A stretch of DNA of 64,000 nt from the NCBI GenBank assembly GCA_942492795.1, contig OW818639.1:310001-374000 (forward strand), in the 5' to 3' direction. Shown here piece by piece: positions 50,701 to 58,789 of the stretch; the first letter of the stretch is position 1; every line of letters starts with the position of its first letter. Source of the stretch: RGIG3178 sp942492795 (GTDB taxonomy: Bacteria > Bacillota > Clostridia > Christensenellales > QAND01). The notes beneath the pieces were generated by a model that saw only the letters and a program-made list of their open reading frames with translations, was not told the origin of the DNA and searched no databases. A program made the translations under genes and the position numbers.

Positions 50701-51230
50701 TACTCCTCCACCGCGTCCGCACGCATATACCCCGCTTTTACAAGCGCTGCGGCAAGCGTTTCCAGCGCCATCCGCTGTCCGCTTTCAAGCGAAAATCCGC
50801 GACTTTTAAACGTCTCTGCCGTTGTCAGACGAGCGCGTACCGCGTCGACGGAGCCTACCACGATGACCGGTGTTTGGGAGCACAGCGCGTACAGCGCGGT
50901 AGCGCGCAGCCCCTGCGTCTTGCTGTCGAGCGAACGCGTTTTGGACAGATGCACCATGCGCGGCGGCAGATAGTGCGCGTTGGCACCGATAGCGCGCGCG
51001 ATGGCCGAATAGAGCTTTTGCGCTGCGAATTCGCTGGCGCAAACGATGAGCATGCTGGATTTTTGCTCGTTGTAAACGCTTGTGATGAGCGGAACCTTTC
51101 CGGTTTCGGGCATGCCAAAAAGCGGGAGAGAGGTTTCTCCCCCCCGTATCGCCTGCATCAGTCGTCTATATGTGCCATCCTCGACAACGGGCGACAGTGC
51201 CCACTGCAAGGCTGGCGCATGTTGATCCAT
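47745..51230 (-). CDS. mfd: Transcription-repair coupling factor
   Basis: Removes stalled RNA polymerase and recruits UvrA. 1161 residues: UvrB-like N-terminal part, a CarD-like polymerase-interaction domain at about 487-545 (YAVHDVHGIGIYRGLTTITV), the translocase with GDVGYGKTE near 636 and the DEEQ box near 737 (VVDEEQRFGV), GRVGRSARAAYCYL, and the C-terminal regulatory domain. GGAAAGGAG precedes the ATG. It follows pth, as in Bacillus (spoVC-mfd). Confidence 0.97.
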   Translation of the reverse strand: MDQHAPALQWALSPVVEDGTYRRLMQAIRGGETSLPLFGMPETGKVPLITSVYNEQKSSMLIVCASEFAAQKLYSAIARAIGANAHYLPPRMVHLSKTRSLDSKTQGLRATALYALCSQTPVIVVGSVDAVRARLTTAETFKSRGFSLESGQRMALETLAAALVKAGYMRADAVEEYGQFAVRGGIVDIFLPDATAFRVDFFGDEIDSIRILDPLSQRSMASVGSIEVPPCVETPLSDKDAKELLLLIRQALQSAKNDAHLRLLQLHQQIEQGDYHLAYEAFSLGMPEACAADYLKPGDMFLYDEPIRLMDAAMSTDTDIEISVRELVQKDNAPKGWERHLLPFSQMRAPKGVCFMQASAIAHGSQESYAFDMRPAQQFHGRMDLLCEDLDHRKKNGWRTMLLLRNEKRCQSLQQSLSERGVIATMAYDPGRFAQRGEVLIAKSPYGVGYVMEHNRTMVLCEEEIFRNVAQPQRQTMRLVQEAITIKEGEYAVHDVHGIGIYRGLTTITVEGRPRDFMLMEYRGGDKLYIPVDQISRVQRYIGSDDGPPKLTKMGGQEWDKAKKKVSQSVKKLAQDLVSLYATRQALKGYSFAPDTVWQQEFEDAFEFEETEGQLQSVEEIKRDMESSRIMDRLLCGDVGYGKTEVAMRAIFKCVMDAKQAMVLVPTTVLAQQHFATMSARLEGYPIRVAVLSRFTPRSEQERIIVGFSEGTVDVLIGTHRLLSRDVKPHDLGLLVVDEEQRFGVGHKETISDIKRTVDVLTLTATPIPRTLEMALVGIRDMSVIQTPPEERKPIETFVGEMSEALLKEALTHELARDGQVYVLYNQVNRMERLCEQIRALIPKARITMAHGQMPELQLERAMLSFYEGETDILVCSTIIENGLDIPRANTMFVLDADRLGLAQLYQLRGRVGRSARAAYCYLTYPAQKQITETAEKRLDAVREFTELGSGFRLAMRDLEIRGAGNLLGPEQHGHMQNVGYDTYCKLLAQAVANAKGEPQRERVDTVVDIPLTAHIPDDYIRSKSQKVEVYRTIASIKSEADAQRALESLRDRYGKPPQEVTDLIAVSYLRALANALDIQSVMVRSDGVRMRFHVSAQPDMQSLIQALKRYGTGVNLTKSNPPMLLVKPHRGDDVKSMMQSAIRLLSYACSDDCDRSGNAI

Positions 51231-51312
51231 GAAAGCTCCTTTCCATAGGAAGCGGTTTCAATCGTTTGTATAAAAGCAATAGTAACAGAGATTTGCATTT
51301 GTTGCCAGCGGT

Positions 51313-51882
51313 TTATTCCGCGGCTTTGCCGTTGAAGCGCATCGCACTCTGCACGCCATGCATAAGCGCGTGATGCACCGCCTCGGCCGCCATCACCGTG
51401 GCGTTCAAAAAGGCTTTTTCTTCCTCACCCTGCGGTTTTGAGAGCACATAGTCCGCGATATCCCATTCCTTAGGCGGTGCGCCTACGCCGATGCGTACGC
51501 GCGGGAAATCCTCCGTTTGAATGTTTGCCAAAATATCCCGCATGCCGTTGTGCGTTCCCGCGCCGCCGCTTTCGCGTATGCGGATGGCACCGCAAGGAAG
51601 ATCCACGTCATCGTAGATGACCATGATGTTTTGAGAAGGCACTTTGTAAAAAGCCGCAAATGCCAGCACACAGCTTCCGCTTTTGTTCATGAAGGTCTGC
51701 GGCTCGATTAAAAGCACTTTTTCGCCGCCAACGATGCCTTCCCCGTATTTCGCGTTGAACTTCTTTTTAGCGATCGGGATGGATAAACGCTTTGAAAGCT
51801 CCGCCAACGCCAAAAAACCGGCGTTGTGGCGGCTTTTTTCATAGGCGGATCCGGGGTTGCCCAGGCCGAAAATCAGCATCAT
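51313..51882 (-). CDS. pth: Peptidyl-tRNA hydrolase
   Basis: Releases peptides from drop-off peptidyl-tRNA. 189 residues: FGLGNPGSAYEKSRHNAGF with the catalytic histidine, EPQTFMNKSG, the YDDVDLP aspartate motif and GGAGTHNGMRDI-like loop. Two adjacent ATGs (51882 and 51879) start the gene, 3 nt after glmU; no clear ribosome site, so coupling to glmU is likely. Confidence 0.96.
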   Translation of the reverse strand: MMLIFGLGNPGSAYEKSRHNAGFLALAELSKRLSIPIAKKKFNAKYGEGIVGGEKVLLIEPQTFMNKSGSCVLAFAAFYKVPSQNIMVIYDDVDLPCGAIRIRESGGAGTHNGMRDILANIQTEDFPRVRIGVGAPPKEWDIADYVLSKPQGEEEKAFLNATVMAAEAVHHALMHGVQSAMRFNGKAAE

Positions 51883-51885
51883 CGT

Positions 51886-53250
51886 TTATTTTAACCGTCC
51901 TTGCTCACGGCGTGCTTTGGCCCAATCCGGAATTTCCGTCTGTTTGACGCGGCCGATGCAAAGCGCATCCTTCGGAACGCGTTTTGTCACGGTGGTTCCC
52001 GCGGCGATATACGCGCCGTCTTCCACCTCAACCGGCGCCACAAGGTTCACATTGCAGCCGAGAAAGCAATTGTCCCCGACGATGGTCTGGTATTTTTCCT
52101 TGCCGTCGTAGTTGGCAAAGGTCACGCCGCAGCCGACGTTGCAGTCACGGCCCAGTACGGCATCGCCGATGTAGCTCAAATGCGCCATCTTGGTGCCCGC
52201 GCCGATCTTGGCATTTTTCAATTCCATAAAATCGCCGATCCTGCATCCGTCTCCAATCACTGTCTCGGGGCGCAGGTTGGAAAACGGGCCGATGTGCACG
52301 TCATTTCCCACAACGCAGTCCGCTAGCGTGCTGCTCAATATCATGCAATTGTCGCCGATGACGGCATTGGTCATTCGCGTACAACCCATGATTTGGCATC
52401 CGCAACCGATCACGGTTTTGCCGCCGAGCACCGCGCCCGCTTCGATGGTGGTATCACATCCTATGACAACGCCGTCCTCGATATAAGCCTGCGACGGGTC
52501 GCGCATGGTGACGCCGTTTAGCATATGTTTGGTATTGATGCGCTTTTGCCAGACGCTTTGGGCGTACGCAAGCTGCACCCTGTCATTCACGCCCAGACAT
52601 TCGTCCACCGGCGCGTTGACGGCGGTGAGCGGTTCGCCCATATCCACCAGCATGCCGATGCAATCGGTCAGATAGTATTCGTGCTGCACGTTGTCGCAGC
52701 CCAGTTTGTCCAGACAGCCCAACAGCTTTTCCGTTTCAAAGCAGTAGACCGACGCGTTGATTTCGCGTATCAACCGCTGCGCGGCCGTGGCATCCTTATG
52801 CTCCACAATGCCGCATATGGCACCGTCGTCGTTTCGCACGATGCGCCCGTAGCCTGTCGGATCTTCCACAACAGCCGTCAGAAGCGAAGCCGCGTTCCCC
52901 TTGGCCGCTTCGATGAGCAACTGCACCGTCTGCGCCGTTAATAGCGGCATATCGCCTGCGAGGATCAGCGTATATCCCGTATGCCCCTGCATCGCGGGTT
53001 TTGCCATCATCACGGCGTGCCCCGTGCCGAGCTGTTGTTCCTGCACAAAATACCGCGCCCGATCCCCCAGCTGTTTGATGACCTCATCACGTCCGTGTCC
53101 GACGATCACACATGGCTGCCCCTCTGGGCAAACGGACAGAACGCGCTGGATCATCGAAACGCCGCAGATGCTGTGCAGCACCTTGGGCAGCTGACTTTTC
53201 ATACGCTTGCCTTCTCCCGCCGCCATGACAATGCTAAGACAGGAATCCAT
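51886..53250 (-). CDS. glmU: Bifunctional GlcN-1-P acetyltransferase / GlcNAc-1-P uridyltransferase
   Basis: Makes UDP-GlcNAc for peptidoglycan. 454 residues: the N-terminal uridyltransferase has MAAGEGKRMKSQLPKVLH and QLGTGHAVM; the C-terminal left-handed beta-helix has hexapeptide repeats (for example IGDNCMILSS, IGDFMELKNAKIGAGTKMAH with the catalytic histidine region HLSYIGD). The ATG at 53250 is 6 nt after AGGAGG. A promoter lies about 55 nt upstream, divergent from murC. Confidence 0.97.
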   Translation of the reverse strand: MDSCLSIVMAAGEGKRMKSQLPKVLHSICGVSMIQRVLSVCPEGQPCVIVGHGRDEVIKQLGDRARYFVQEQQLGTGHAVMMAKPAMQGHTGYTLILAGDMPLLTAQTVQLLIEAAKGNAASLLTAVVEDPTGYGRIVRNDDGAICGIVEHKDATAAQRLIREINASVYCFETEKLLGCLDKLGCDNVQHEYYLTDCIGMLVDMGEPLTAVNAPVDECLGVNDRVQLAYAQSVWQKRINTKHMLNGVTMRDPSQAYIEDGVVIGCDTTIEAGAVLGGKTVIGCGCQIMGCTRMTNAVIGDNCMILSSTLADCVVGNDVHIGPFSNLRPETVIGDGCRIGDFMELKNAKIGAGTKMAHLSYIGDAVLGRDCNVGCGVTFANYDGKEKYQTIVGDNCFLGCNVNLVAPVEVEDGAYIAAGTTVTKRVPKDALCIGRVKQTEIPDWAKARREQGRLK

Positions 53251-53302
53251 AAAATCCCTCCTGTACAAGTTTGTTTCGTGTATAGAAACGGTTCCTTTCC
53301 CC

Positions 53303-53332
53303 ATAGTATGATGTTGGCCAGTTTGGTGTCAA
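53303..53332 (-). promoter_or_regulatory. sigma-A promoter for glmU-pth-mfd
   Basis: Perfect TTGACA (53327-53332), an 18-nt spacer and TACTAT (53303-53308) on the minus strand. Confidence 0.75.
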
Positions 53333-53372
53333 GAGCCGGGCATGATTTGAAGCTTGCCTGAGAGCAGTTTGG

Positions 53373-53401
53373 TTGCGCCTGTACCCGATTGCGCGTATAA
53401 T
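53373..53401 (+). promoter_or_regulatory. sigma-A promoter for murC
   Basis: TTGCGC (53373-53378), a 17-nt spacer and a perfect TATAAT (53396-53401), about 50 nt before the murC start. It is divergent from the glmU promoter. Confidence 0.8.
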
Positions 53402-53451
53402 GTCGGTGTTCCACTTCATACATTGAAGGTGCGGGAAAGGGAGCGGATAGC

Positions 53452-54855
53452 ATGCCATCCATCAATTTACAGGATTATAAGGGAAAACGCGTACATTTTA
53501 TCGGCATCATGGGCGCCAGCCTCTGCGGATTGGCCACGATTTTGCGCGATTTGGGGTTTGAAGTCACCGGTTCGGACATGAAGACCACCATATTCACACC
53601 GTATGTGCGGCACAGCGGCATCCCGTTTACCGTCGGCCACAGCGAAAAAAACGTTGAGGGCGCCGATCTTGTGGTTTTCAGCGCGGCTGTGCCAGCTACC
53701 AACATCGAGTATGCCTTTGCCGTCAATCATGGCATCCCCGTGATGGAGCGCGCGGCGCTCGTCGGACAACTGATGCGGATGCACAAGGTGGCGATCGGCA
53801 TCTCCGGATGCCATGGCAAGACCACCATCACATCGCTCTTGGGGCTGATGCTTCTCTTGGGCGGCAAAGACCCGACCATCCACGTCGGCGGCGTTCTGGA
53901 CTATCTGGGCGACGGCGGCACCAGGCTTGGCAACGGCGATATCATGGTTGTGGAATCGTGTGAATACGTGGACAGCTTTTTGCAGTTCGCCCCAACCATC
54001 GCTGTGGTGAACAACATCGACGACGACCATCCGGATTATTTCAAAGACATCGACCAGGCGGAGCAGAGCTACCGCAACTTTGTGGCGCTGTTGCCCGAAG
54101 ACGGCTTGATGCTAGGTTATATCGGCGATCCGCGCGTCGTGAAGCTGATGAAGGAATGCGGCAGAAAGACGATGTCGTACGGTTTGGACAGCGACGCCGA
54201 CTGGTACGCACAAGACATCTGCTATGACGAAAAGGGTTTTTCCAACTTTATCCCGGTACACAACGGCGAGAGGCTCGGGCGTGTTTTTCTGAACCTGCCC
54301 GGCGATTACAACGTATCCAACGCGCTTTGCGCCATGGCGATCGCCCAACATCTGGGCGTATCGATGAACGTCATCACAGATGCCTGCGCGCAATATCACG
54401 CCGCAGAGCGTAGATTTGAATTCCACGGGCAGGTGGACGGCGTGAACGTATACCACGATTTTGCGCACCACCCGAGTGCCGTCAAAGCTTGTATGGACGC
54501 CGCAAAATACGTCCCGCACAAGAAACTGTGGGCGGTGTTCCAGTGCAATTCGTTCTCCCGGGCCCATCAGTTTTTTGACCGTTTTGTCGAAGCGTTCTCC
54601 CCCGCCGACTGCTTCATTGTGGCACAGATCTTCCCCGGACGCGAAGTCGACACGGGCCTGGTCCATGGCAGCCAGATGGTCGAAGCCGCCAAAGCGCACG
54701 GGCAGGAGGCTTACTACATTCCTACATTCGAGGAAATCGGTTCTTTTTTGCGCGAGCGCTGGCAGCCGGGCGACCTCGTGCTGATGGTCGGCAGCGGCGA
54801 CATCAACCAGCATGTTTGGAAGATCACGGGCGAAGACGGGCCGAAGGCGCTGTAA
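53452..54855 (+). CDS. murC: UDP-N-acetylmuramate-L-alanine ligase
   Basis: Adds the first amino acid to the muramic acid stem. 467 residues: N-terminal Rossmann domain (KRVHFIGIMGASLCGLA), ATP-binding GCHGKTT near 118-124, IDDDHPDYF and the C-terminal domain with HHPSAVKA. GGGAG is 8 nt before the ATG. It is a single plus-strand gene between divergent glmU and convergent tal. An Mpl-type ligase is less likely because length and order match MurC. Confidence 0.92.
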   Translation: MPSINLQDYKGKRVHFIGIMGASLCGLATILRDLGFEVTGSDMKTTIFTPYVRHSGIPFTVGHSEKNVEGADLVVFSAAVPATNIEYAFAVNHGIPVMERAALVGQLMRMHKVAIGISGCHGKTTITSLLGLMLLLGGKDPTIHVGGVLDYLGDGGTRLGNGDIMVVESCEYVDSFLQFAPTIAVVNNIDDDHPDYFKDIDQAEQSYRNFVALLPEDGLMLGYIGDPRVVKLMKECGRKTMSYGLDSDADWYAQDICYDEKGFSNFIPVHNGERLGRVFLNLPGDYNVSNALCAMAIAQHLGVSMNVITDACAQYHAAERRFEFHGQVDGVNVYHDFAHHPSAVKACMDAAKYVPHKKLWAVFQCNSFSRAHQFFDRFVEAFSPADCFIVAQIFPGREVDTGLVHGSQMVEAAKAHGQEAYYIPTFEEIGSFLRERWQPGDLVLMVGSGDINQHVWKITGEDGPKAL

Positions 54856-54925
54856 GCAGGCGTTTAGTCTCCCAATCTTCTTCGACAAAAAAGCCGAAGC
54901 AAACACAATACGATTAAAAAACGAA

Positions 54926-54954
54926 CGCCCCGGTTCAACCATCGAACGGGGGCG
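54926..54954. terminator. Bidirectional terminator between murC and tal
   Basis: An 11-bp stem with one mismatch (CGCCCC-GTTC arm, 7-nt loop). It is followed by CTTTTGTTT on the plus strand and by TTCGTTTTTT on the minus strand, so it can end both convergent transcripts. Confidence 0.85.
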
Positions 54955-54973
54955 CTTTTGTTTGCCGAAAAAC

Positions 54974-56092
54974 CTATTTCTCCATCGTGCGCGCAACGGC
55001 GGCCAGCAGATCGTCAAACGATTTGTTGAACTTGTTGACGCCGTCATCTTCCAGAAACGCCGCGATCGCCTCCAGATCAATGCCGGTCGCTTTGAGCTGA
55101 TCCAGCATGTACAACGCATCGTCCGTTCCCTGTCCCAAGGTCAGCGCCGGTTGCCCGTGGTCACGGTAGAGGTCCAGCGTTTCGTTGGGTATGGTGTTGA
55201 CCGTCTCTTTGCCCACGAGTTCTTCCACGTACTTCACGTCGCTGTATTTCGGATTCTTCGTGCTGGTACTCGCCCACAGAAGCCGCTGCACATTGGCTCC
55301 CTTTGCCGAAAGCTTTTGAAAATCGCTGCCGGAATATTCGGATGTTTGCAGCTTATAAGCCGCTTTTGCGGACGCGACGGCGATCTTGCCCAATAGACCC
55401 TTCGCCGTTTCGGCTGCCTGTTCCCCATTTTGCACGATCTTCTCCAACGCAGCATCAACGGCCGTATCGATGCGGCTTATAAAGAAGCTGGCGACGGAAT
55501 GGATGGCATCCACCGGCTGTCCGTTTTGCAGGCGCGATGCCAGGCCGTTTTGGTATGCTCTTATCACCTGTTGATACCGGGATACGGAAAATATGAGCGT
55601 CACGTTGACGTTGACGCCGTCCTGCGTCAGCTGTTCGATGGCAGCCAACCCCTGCTGTGTCGCAGGCACCTTGATCATCACGTTGGGTTTGCCAAGCGAC
55701 TTAAAAAACCGGCGCGCTTCCTCAATGGTGCCCTGCGTATCATAGGCAAGATGCGGGTTCACCTCAAGGCTCACATACCCGTCCTTGCCGCCGGTGTTTT
55801 GATAGACGGGCAGGAACTCATCGGCGGCGAGCTTGACATCCTGCTGGCTGAGCGCTTCGTAAATCGCAAGCGCGTCCATCCCCTGTTGCGCCATGGAACG
55901 GATCTGCGCATCGTAGTCGTTGCTCTGTGCGATGGCTTTCTCAAATATGGTCGGATTGGACGTCATGCCCACCACGGAATCCCGTGCGAGAATGCTCTTT
56001 AATTCTCCCGACTCGATGAGTTGTTTGGAGATGAAATCAAGCCATACAGACTGCCCCAATGCGTACATTGCCTTCAACGGATTGTTTTGCAT
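54974..56092 (-). CDS. tal: Transaldolase
   Basis: Transfers a dihydroxyacetone unit in the non-oxidative pentose phosphate pathway. 372 residues, the long Tal class: QSVWLDFISKQLIESGEL, VVGMTSNPTIFEKAI, PNVMIKVPATQQGL with the Schiff-base lysine, and VNVTLIFSVSRYQQV. The ATG at 56092 is 8 nt after GGAGG; a longer upstream reading is rejected. Monocistronic, with its own promoter and terminator. Its product feeds ribose-5-phosphate, the substrate of Prs next door. Confidence 0.95.
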   Translation of the reverse strand: MQNNPLKAMYALGQSVWLDFISKQLIESGELKSILARDSVVGMTSNPTIFEKAIAQSNDYDAQIRSMAQQGMDALAIYEALSQQDVKLAADEFLPVYQNTGGKDGYVSLEVNPHLAYDTQGTIEEARRFFKSLGKPNVMIKVPATQQGLAAIEQLTQDGVNVNVTLIFSVSRYQQVIRAYQNGLASRLQNGQPVDAIHSVASFFISRIDTAVDAALEKIVQNGEQAAETAKGLLGKIAVASAKAAYKLQTSEYSGSDFQKLSAKGANVQRLLWASTSTKNPKYSDVKYVEELVGKETVNTIPNETLDLYRDHGQPALTLGQGTDDALYMLDQLKATGIDLEAIAAFLEDDGVNKFNKSFDDLLAAVARTMEK

Positions 56093-56200
56093 ATGCGGTT
56101 CCTCCCATTCTTTTTTACGCACACCCCGACGATGTATATTGCCTTTTTAACTAAAATCATGCCCGATGTTTCTTACGGATTGGAAAACGTATCCGATACG

Positions 56201-56229
56201 ATTGTATTGTTTTTCTTGTTTGCTTGCAA
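56201..56229 (-). promoter_or_regulatory. sigma-A promoter for tal
   Basis: TTGCAA (56224-56229), a 17-nt spacer and TACAAT (56201-56206) on the minus strand, about 105 nt before the start. Confidence 0.78.
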
Positions 56230-56260
56230 GCAAATGTCCCAAGCAGGCACGCTTAAAAGG

Positions 56261-56292
56261 AAAAGGCGCGCCGTCGTTACGGTGCGCCTTTT
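56261..56292 (-). terminator. Intrinsic terminator after prs
   Basis: A 14-bp stem with one mismatch (AAAAGGCGC-CCGT arm, CGTT loop), followed on the minus strand by CCTTTT. It ends 18 nt after the prs stop and just upstream of the tal promoter. Confidence 0.8.
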
Positions 56293-56309
56293 GTATACGC
56301 TGGTACTGT

Positions 56310-57290
56310 TTATAGCTGGTTGAGAACCTGGATCGGCATCTTGGTGAACAGAGGGCTGATGCTCTGCCGGTTGTTGATGCGGCGGACCGTTTCAGCGAAC
56401 AGCGGCGCTACCGAGACGATGCGGAATTTTTCATGGCCGCGCACAAAAGTGTTTTCCACGGAATCCGTAGAGATCAGCAGTTCCACCGGGCTGTTTTCGA
56501 TCGCCTGAATGCCCTTTTCGCGGCACAGCACATGGCTGAGGCAGGCATAGACGTGATTGGCGCCCTTGGCTTTCACGGCGTTTGCGATCTCCACGATGGT
56601 GCCGCCCGAGATGGTGAAATCGTCCACGATCAGGCAGTTCTTCCCGTCGACATTTCCGATGACTTCCAACACCTGCGCTTTTTCGTCATGAGCGACGCGG
56701 GTCTTGTCGCCGATGGCGACCGAAGTGCCCAGATAGTCGGCGTATTCGCGGGCGTTTTTCGCAAATCCGGCATCGGGGGAAACCACAACAAGGTTGTCCA
56801 CCAAGCCGAGCTTTTTGATGTATTCGCACAACAGCGGCCGGGCATAAAGATGATCCATCGGCCCTTTGAAGAATCCCTGAACCTGCGGCGCGTGCAGATC
56901 CATGATCACCGATCGGTCTGCGCCCGCCATTTCGATGGCATCGGCGCACACGCGGGCGCGGATGGAAACGCGAGGCTCGTCCTTCTTATCGCCCTTGGCA
57001 TACCCAAAATACGGTATGATCGCTGTGACGGAAGCGGCGCTGGCCCGTTTTAGGGCATCCATCCAGAACAGGATCTCCACAAACTCGTTGTTGGGATTGA
57101 GCCCAATTGGCTGTACAACATAAACATCTTTGTCGCGAACCGTTTCCTTCACGCGTACAAAGATGTTTCCGTCCGAAAATGTAATTACTTCGCTGTCTCC
57201 CAATTCGCATCCCAGATAATCGCACATCCTTCTGGCGAACGGTTTGCCGGTTGATCCAGCAAATATCTTGATATCACCACTATAAACCAT
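56310..57290 (-). CDS. prs: Ribose-phosphate pyrophosphokinase (variant)
   Basis: Makes PRPP from ribose-5-phosphate and ATP. 326 residues with FSDGNIFVRVKETVRDKDVY, IMDLHAPQVQGFF and the PRPP loop LIVDDFTISGGTI. The loop differs from the common Bacillus form (DDMIDTAGT), and the ATP-loop region reads GYAKGDKKDEPR where classical enzymes have ARQDRK. So this belongs to a divergent Prs subgroup; activity is expected but not proven by sequence. In Bacillus prs follows glmU; here tal and murC lie between. Confidence 0.88.
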   Translation of the reverse strand: MVYSGDIKIFAGSTGKPFARRMCDYLGCELGDSEVITFSDGNIFVRVKETVRDKDVYVVQPIGLNPNNEFVEILFWMDALKRASAASVTAIIPYFGYAKGDKKDEPRVSIRARVCADAIEMAGADRSVIMDLHAPQVQGFFKGPMDHLYARPLLCEYIKKLGLVDNLVVVSPDAGFAKNAREYADYLGTSVAIGDKTRVAHDEKAQVLEVIGNVDGKNCLIVDDFTISGGTIVEIANAVKAKGANHVYACLSHVLCREKGIQAIENSPVELLISTDSVENTFVRGHEKFRIVSVAPLFAETVRRINNRQSISPLFTKMPIQVLNQL

Positions 57291-57344
57291 CTTTTGTCCA
57301 CACCTTTCCGGGTCGTCTTTCTACAAACAAATCTCTATACCCGT

Positions 57345-57373
57345 ATTGTATCATTTCACACCCTTGCGTTCAA
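57345..57373 (-). promoter_or_regulatory. sigma-A promoter for prs
   Basis: TTGAAC (57368-57373), a 17-nt spacer and TACAAT (57345-57350) on the minus strand, about 55 nt before the start. Confidence 0.75.
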
Positions 57374-57440
57374 GGAATTTGCTATGTTGAAAACCCCCAA
57401 AGCGAAATATTTGTCAATCCGTGAATGCGGGATGAATTTA

Positions 57441-57470
57441 TTATGCATATAGTGCATTAATATGCATTTT
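57441..57470. promoter_or_regulatory. Candidate arginine-repressor operator
   Basis: Three TGCAT half-sites in 30 bp, including TGCAT-TAAT-ATGCA, a symmetric arrangement like the ARG box (TGAAT-N4-ATTCA). It lies immediately upstream of the argG -35 box. The half-site differs from consensus at one base, so binding is inferred. Confidence 0.45.
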
Positions 57471-57474
57471 CCAC

Positions 57475-57502
57475 TTGACGAAACTGTCCTTCTGTGTATA
57501 AA
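57475..57502 (+). promoter_or_regulatory. sigma-A promoter for argG-argH
   Basis: TTGACG (57475-57480), a 16-nt spacer and TATAAA (57497-57502), 54 nt before argG. Confidence 0.75.
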
Positions 57503-57556
57503 TAGTAGAAAGGACTTTGGCAATCAAAAAGGTGAACGGGACAATAGGAGGCTGTC

Positions 57557-58774
57557 ATGCAAAAAACATTCAAAAAAGTCGTTTTGGCGTATTCGGGCGG
57601 TTTGGATACATCGGTCATCATTCCCTGGCTCAAGGAGAACTATCATTGCGAGGTCATCGCCGTGGCTGCGAATGTCGGGCAAGGGGACGAATTGGAAGGC
57701 CTTGAAGCGAAGGCCATCAAGACGGGTGCCAGCAAACTGTATATCGCCGACATCGAGGACGAGTTCGTCAACGAATACATCTTCCCCACGCTCAAGGCGG
57801 GCGCGAAATACGAAAACGCCTACCTGTTGGGCACCAGCTTTGCACGCCCGATCATCGCCAAGCACATCGTTCAGATTGCCCTTATGGAAGGCGCCGACGC
57901 GATCGCGCACGGCTGCACCGGAAAAGGCAACGATCAGGTGCGCTTTGAACTCGCGATCAAGGCCTTTGCTCCGCACATCGCCATCATCGCGCCGTGGCGC
58001 GAATGGGAACTCAAGAGCCGCGACGATGAGATAGACTATGCCGAGGCGCACGACGTGCCGCTTAAGATAACGAGGGAAACGAATTACAGCAAGGACAAAA
58101 ACCTCTGGCACCTTTCCCATGAAGGTCTTGATTTGGAAGATCCGGCCAACGAGCCATTGTATGATAAGATCCTGGAGATGAGCAACACGCCGGAGAAAGC
58201 GCCGGATCAACCCGCGTACGTTACCATCGGCTTTGAAGCGGGTATCCCGGTATCCCTTGACGGCGTAAAGATGGACGGTGTTGCGCTTATCAAAGCGCTC
58301 AACAAGATCGGCGGGCTGCACGGCATCGGCATTCTGGACCTTTTGGAAAACCGCCTTGTCGGCATGAAAAGCCGCGGCGTATATGAGACCCCGGGCGGCT
58401 CCATCCTGTATAAAGCGCATGAAAAGATCGAAGAGATGTGTTTGGACCGGGATACGCTGCATTACAAGCATCAGGTCGCCATCCGGTTTTCGGAACTCGT
58501 CTACAACGGCCAATGGTACACGCCGTTGCGCGAAGCGCTCAGCGCGTTTGTGGACGAGACACAGAAAACCGTGACGGGCGAAGTGAAGCTGAAGCTTTAC
58601 AAAGGCAACATCATCCCCGCGGGCATGAAGAGCCCCTACACCTTATACGACGAGGAAATCGCCACCTTCGGCGAAGACGCGGTCTACGATCAAACCGATG
58701 CGAAGGGCTTCATCAACCTGTTCGGCTTGCCCATCAAGGTCAAGGCGCTGCTGGATGAAAAACGCAAAGGGTAA
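57557..58774 (+). CDS. argG: Argininosuccinate synthase
   Basis: Condenses citrulline and aspartate in arginine synthesis. 405 residues: the PP-loop VLAYSGGLDTSVIIPWL near residue 9, HGCTGKGNDQVRFE, PWREWEL and the C-terminal YDEEIATFGEDAVYDQ region. AGGAGG is upstream of the ATG. It is followed by argH after 15 nt. Confidence 0.97.
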   Translation: MQKTFKKVVLAYSGGLDTSVIIPWLKENYHCEVIAVAANVGQGDELEGLEAKAIKTGASKLYIADIEDEFVNEYIFPTLKAGAKYENAYLLGTSFARPIIAKHIVQIALMEGADAIAHGCTGKGNDQVRFELAIKAFAPHIAIIAPWREWELKSRDDEIDYAEAHDVPLKITRETNYSKDKNLWHLSHEGLDLEDPANEPLYDKILEMSNTPEKAPDQPAYVTIGFEAGIPVSLDGVKMDGVALIKALNKIGGLHGIGILDLLENRLVGMKSRGVYETPGGSILYKAHEKIEEMCLDRDTLHYKHQVAIRFSELVYNGQWYTPLREALSAFVDETQKTVTGEVKLKLYKGNIIPAGMKSPYTLYDEEIATFGEDAVYDQTDAKGFINLFGLPIKVKALLDEKRKG

Positions 58775-58789
58775 AACGGAGGAGTCAGG

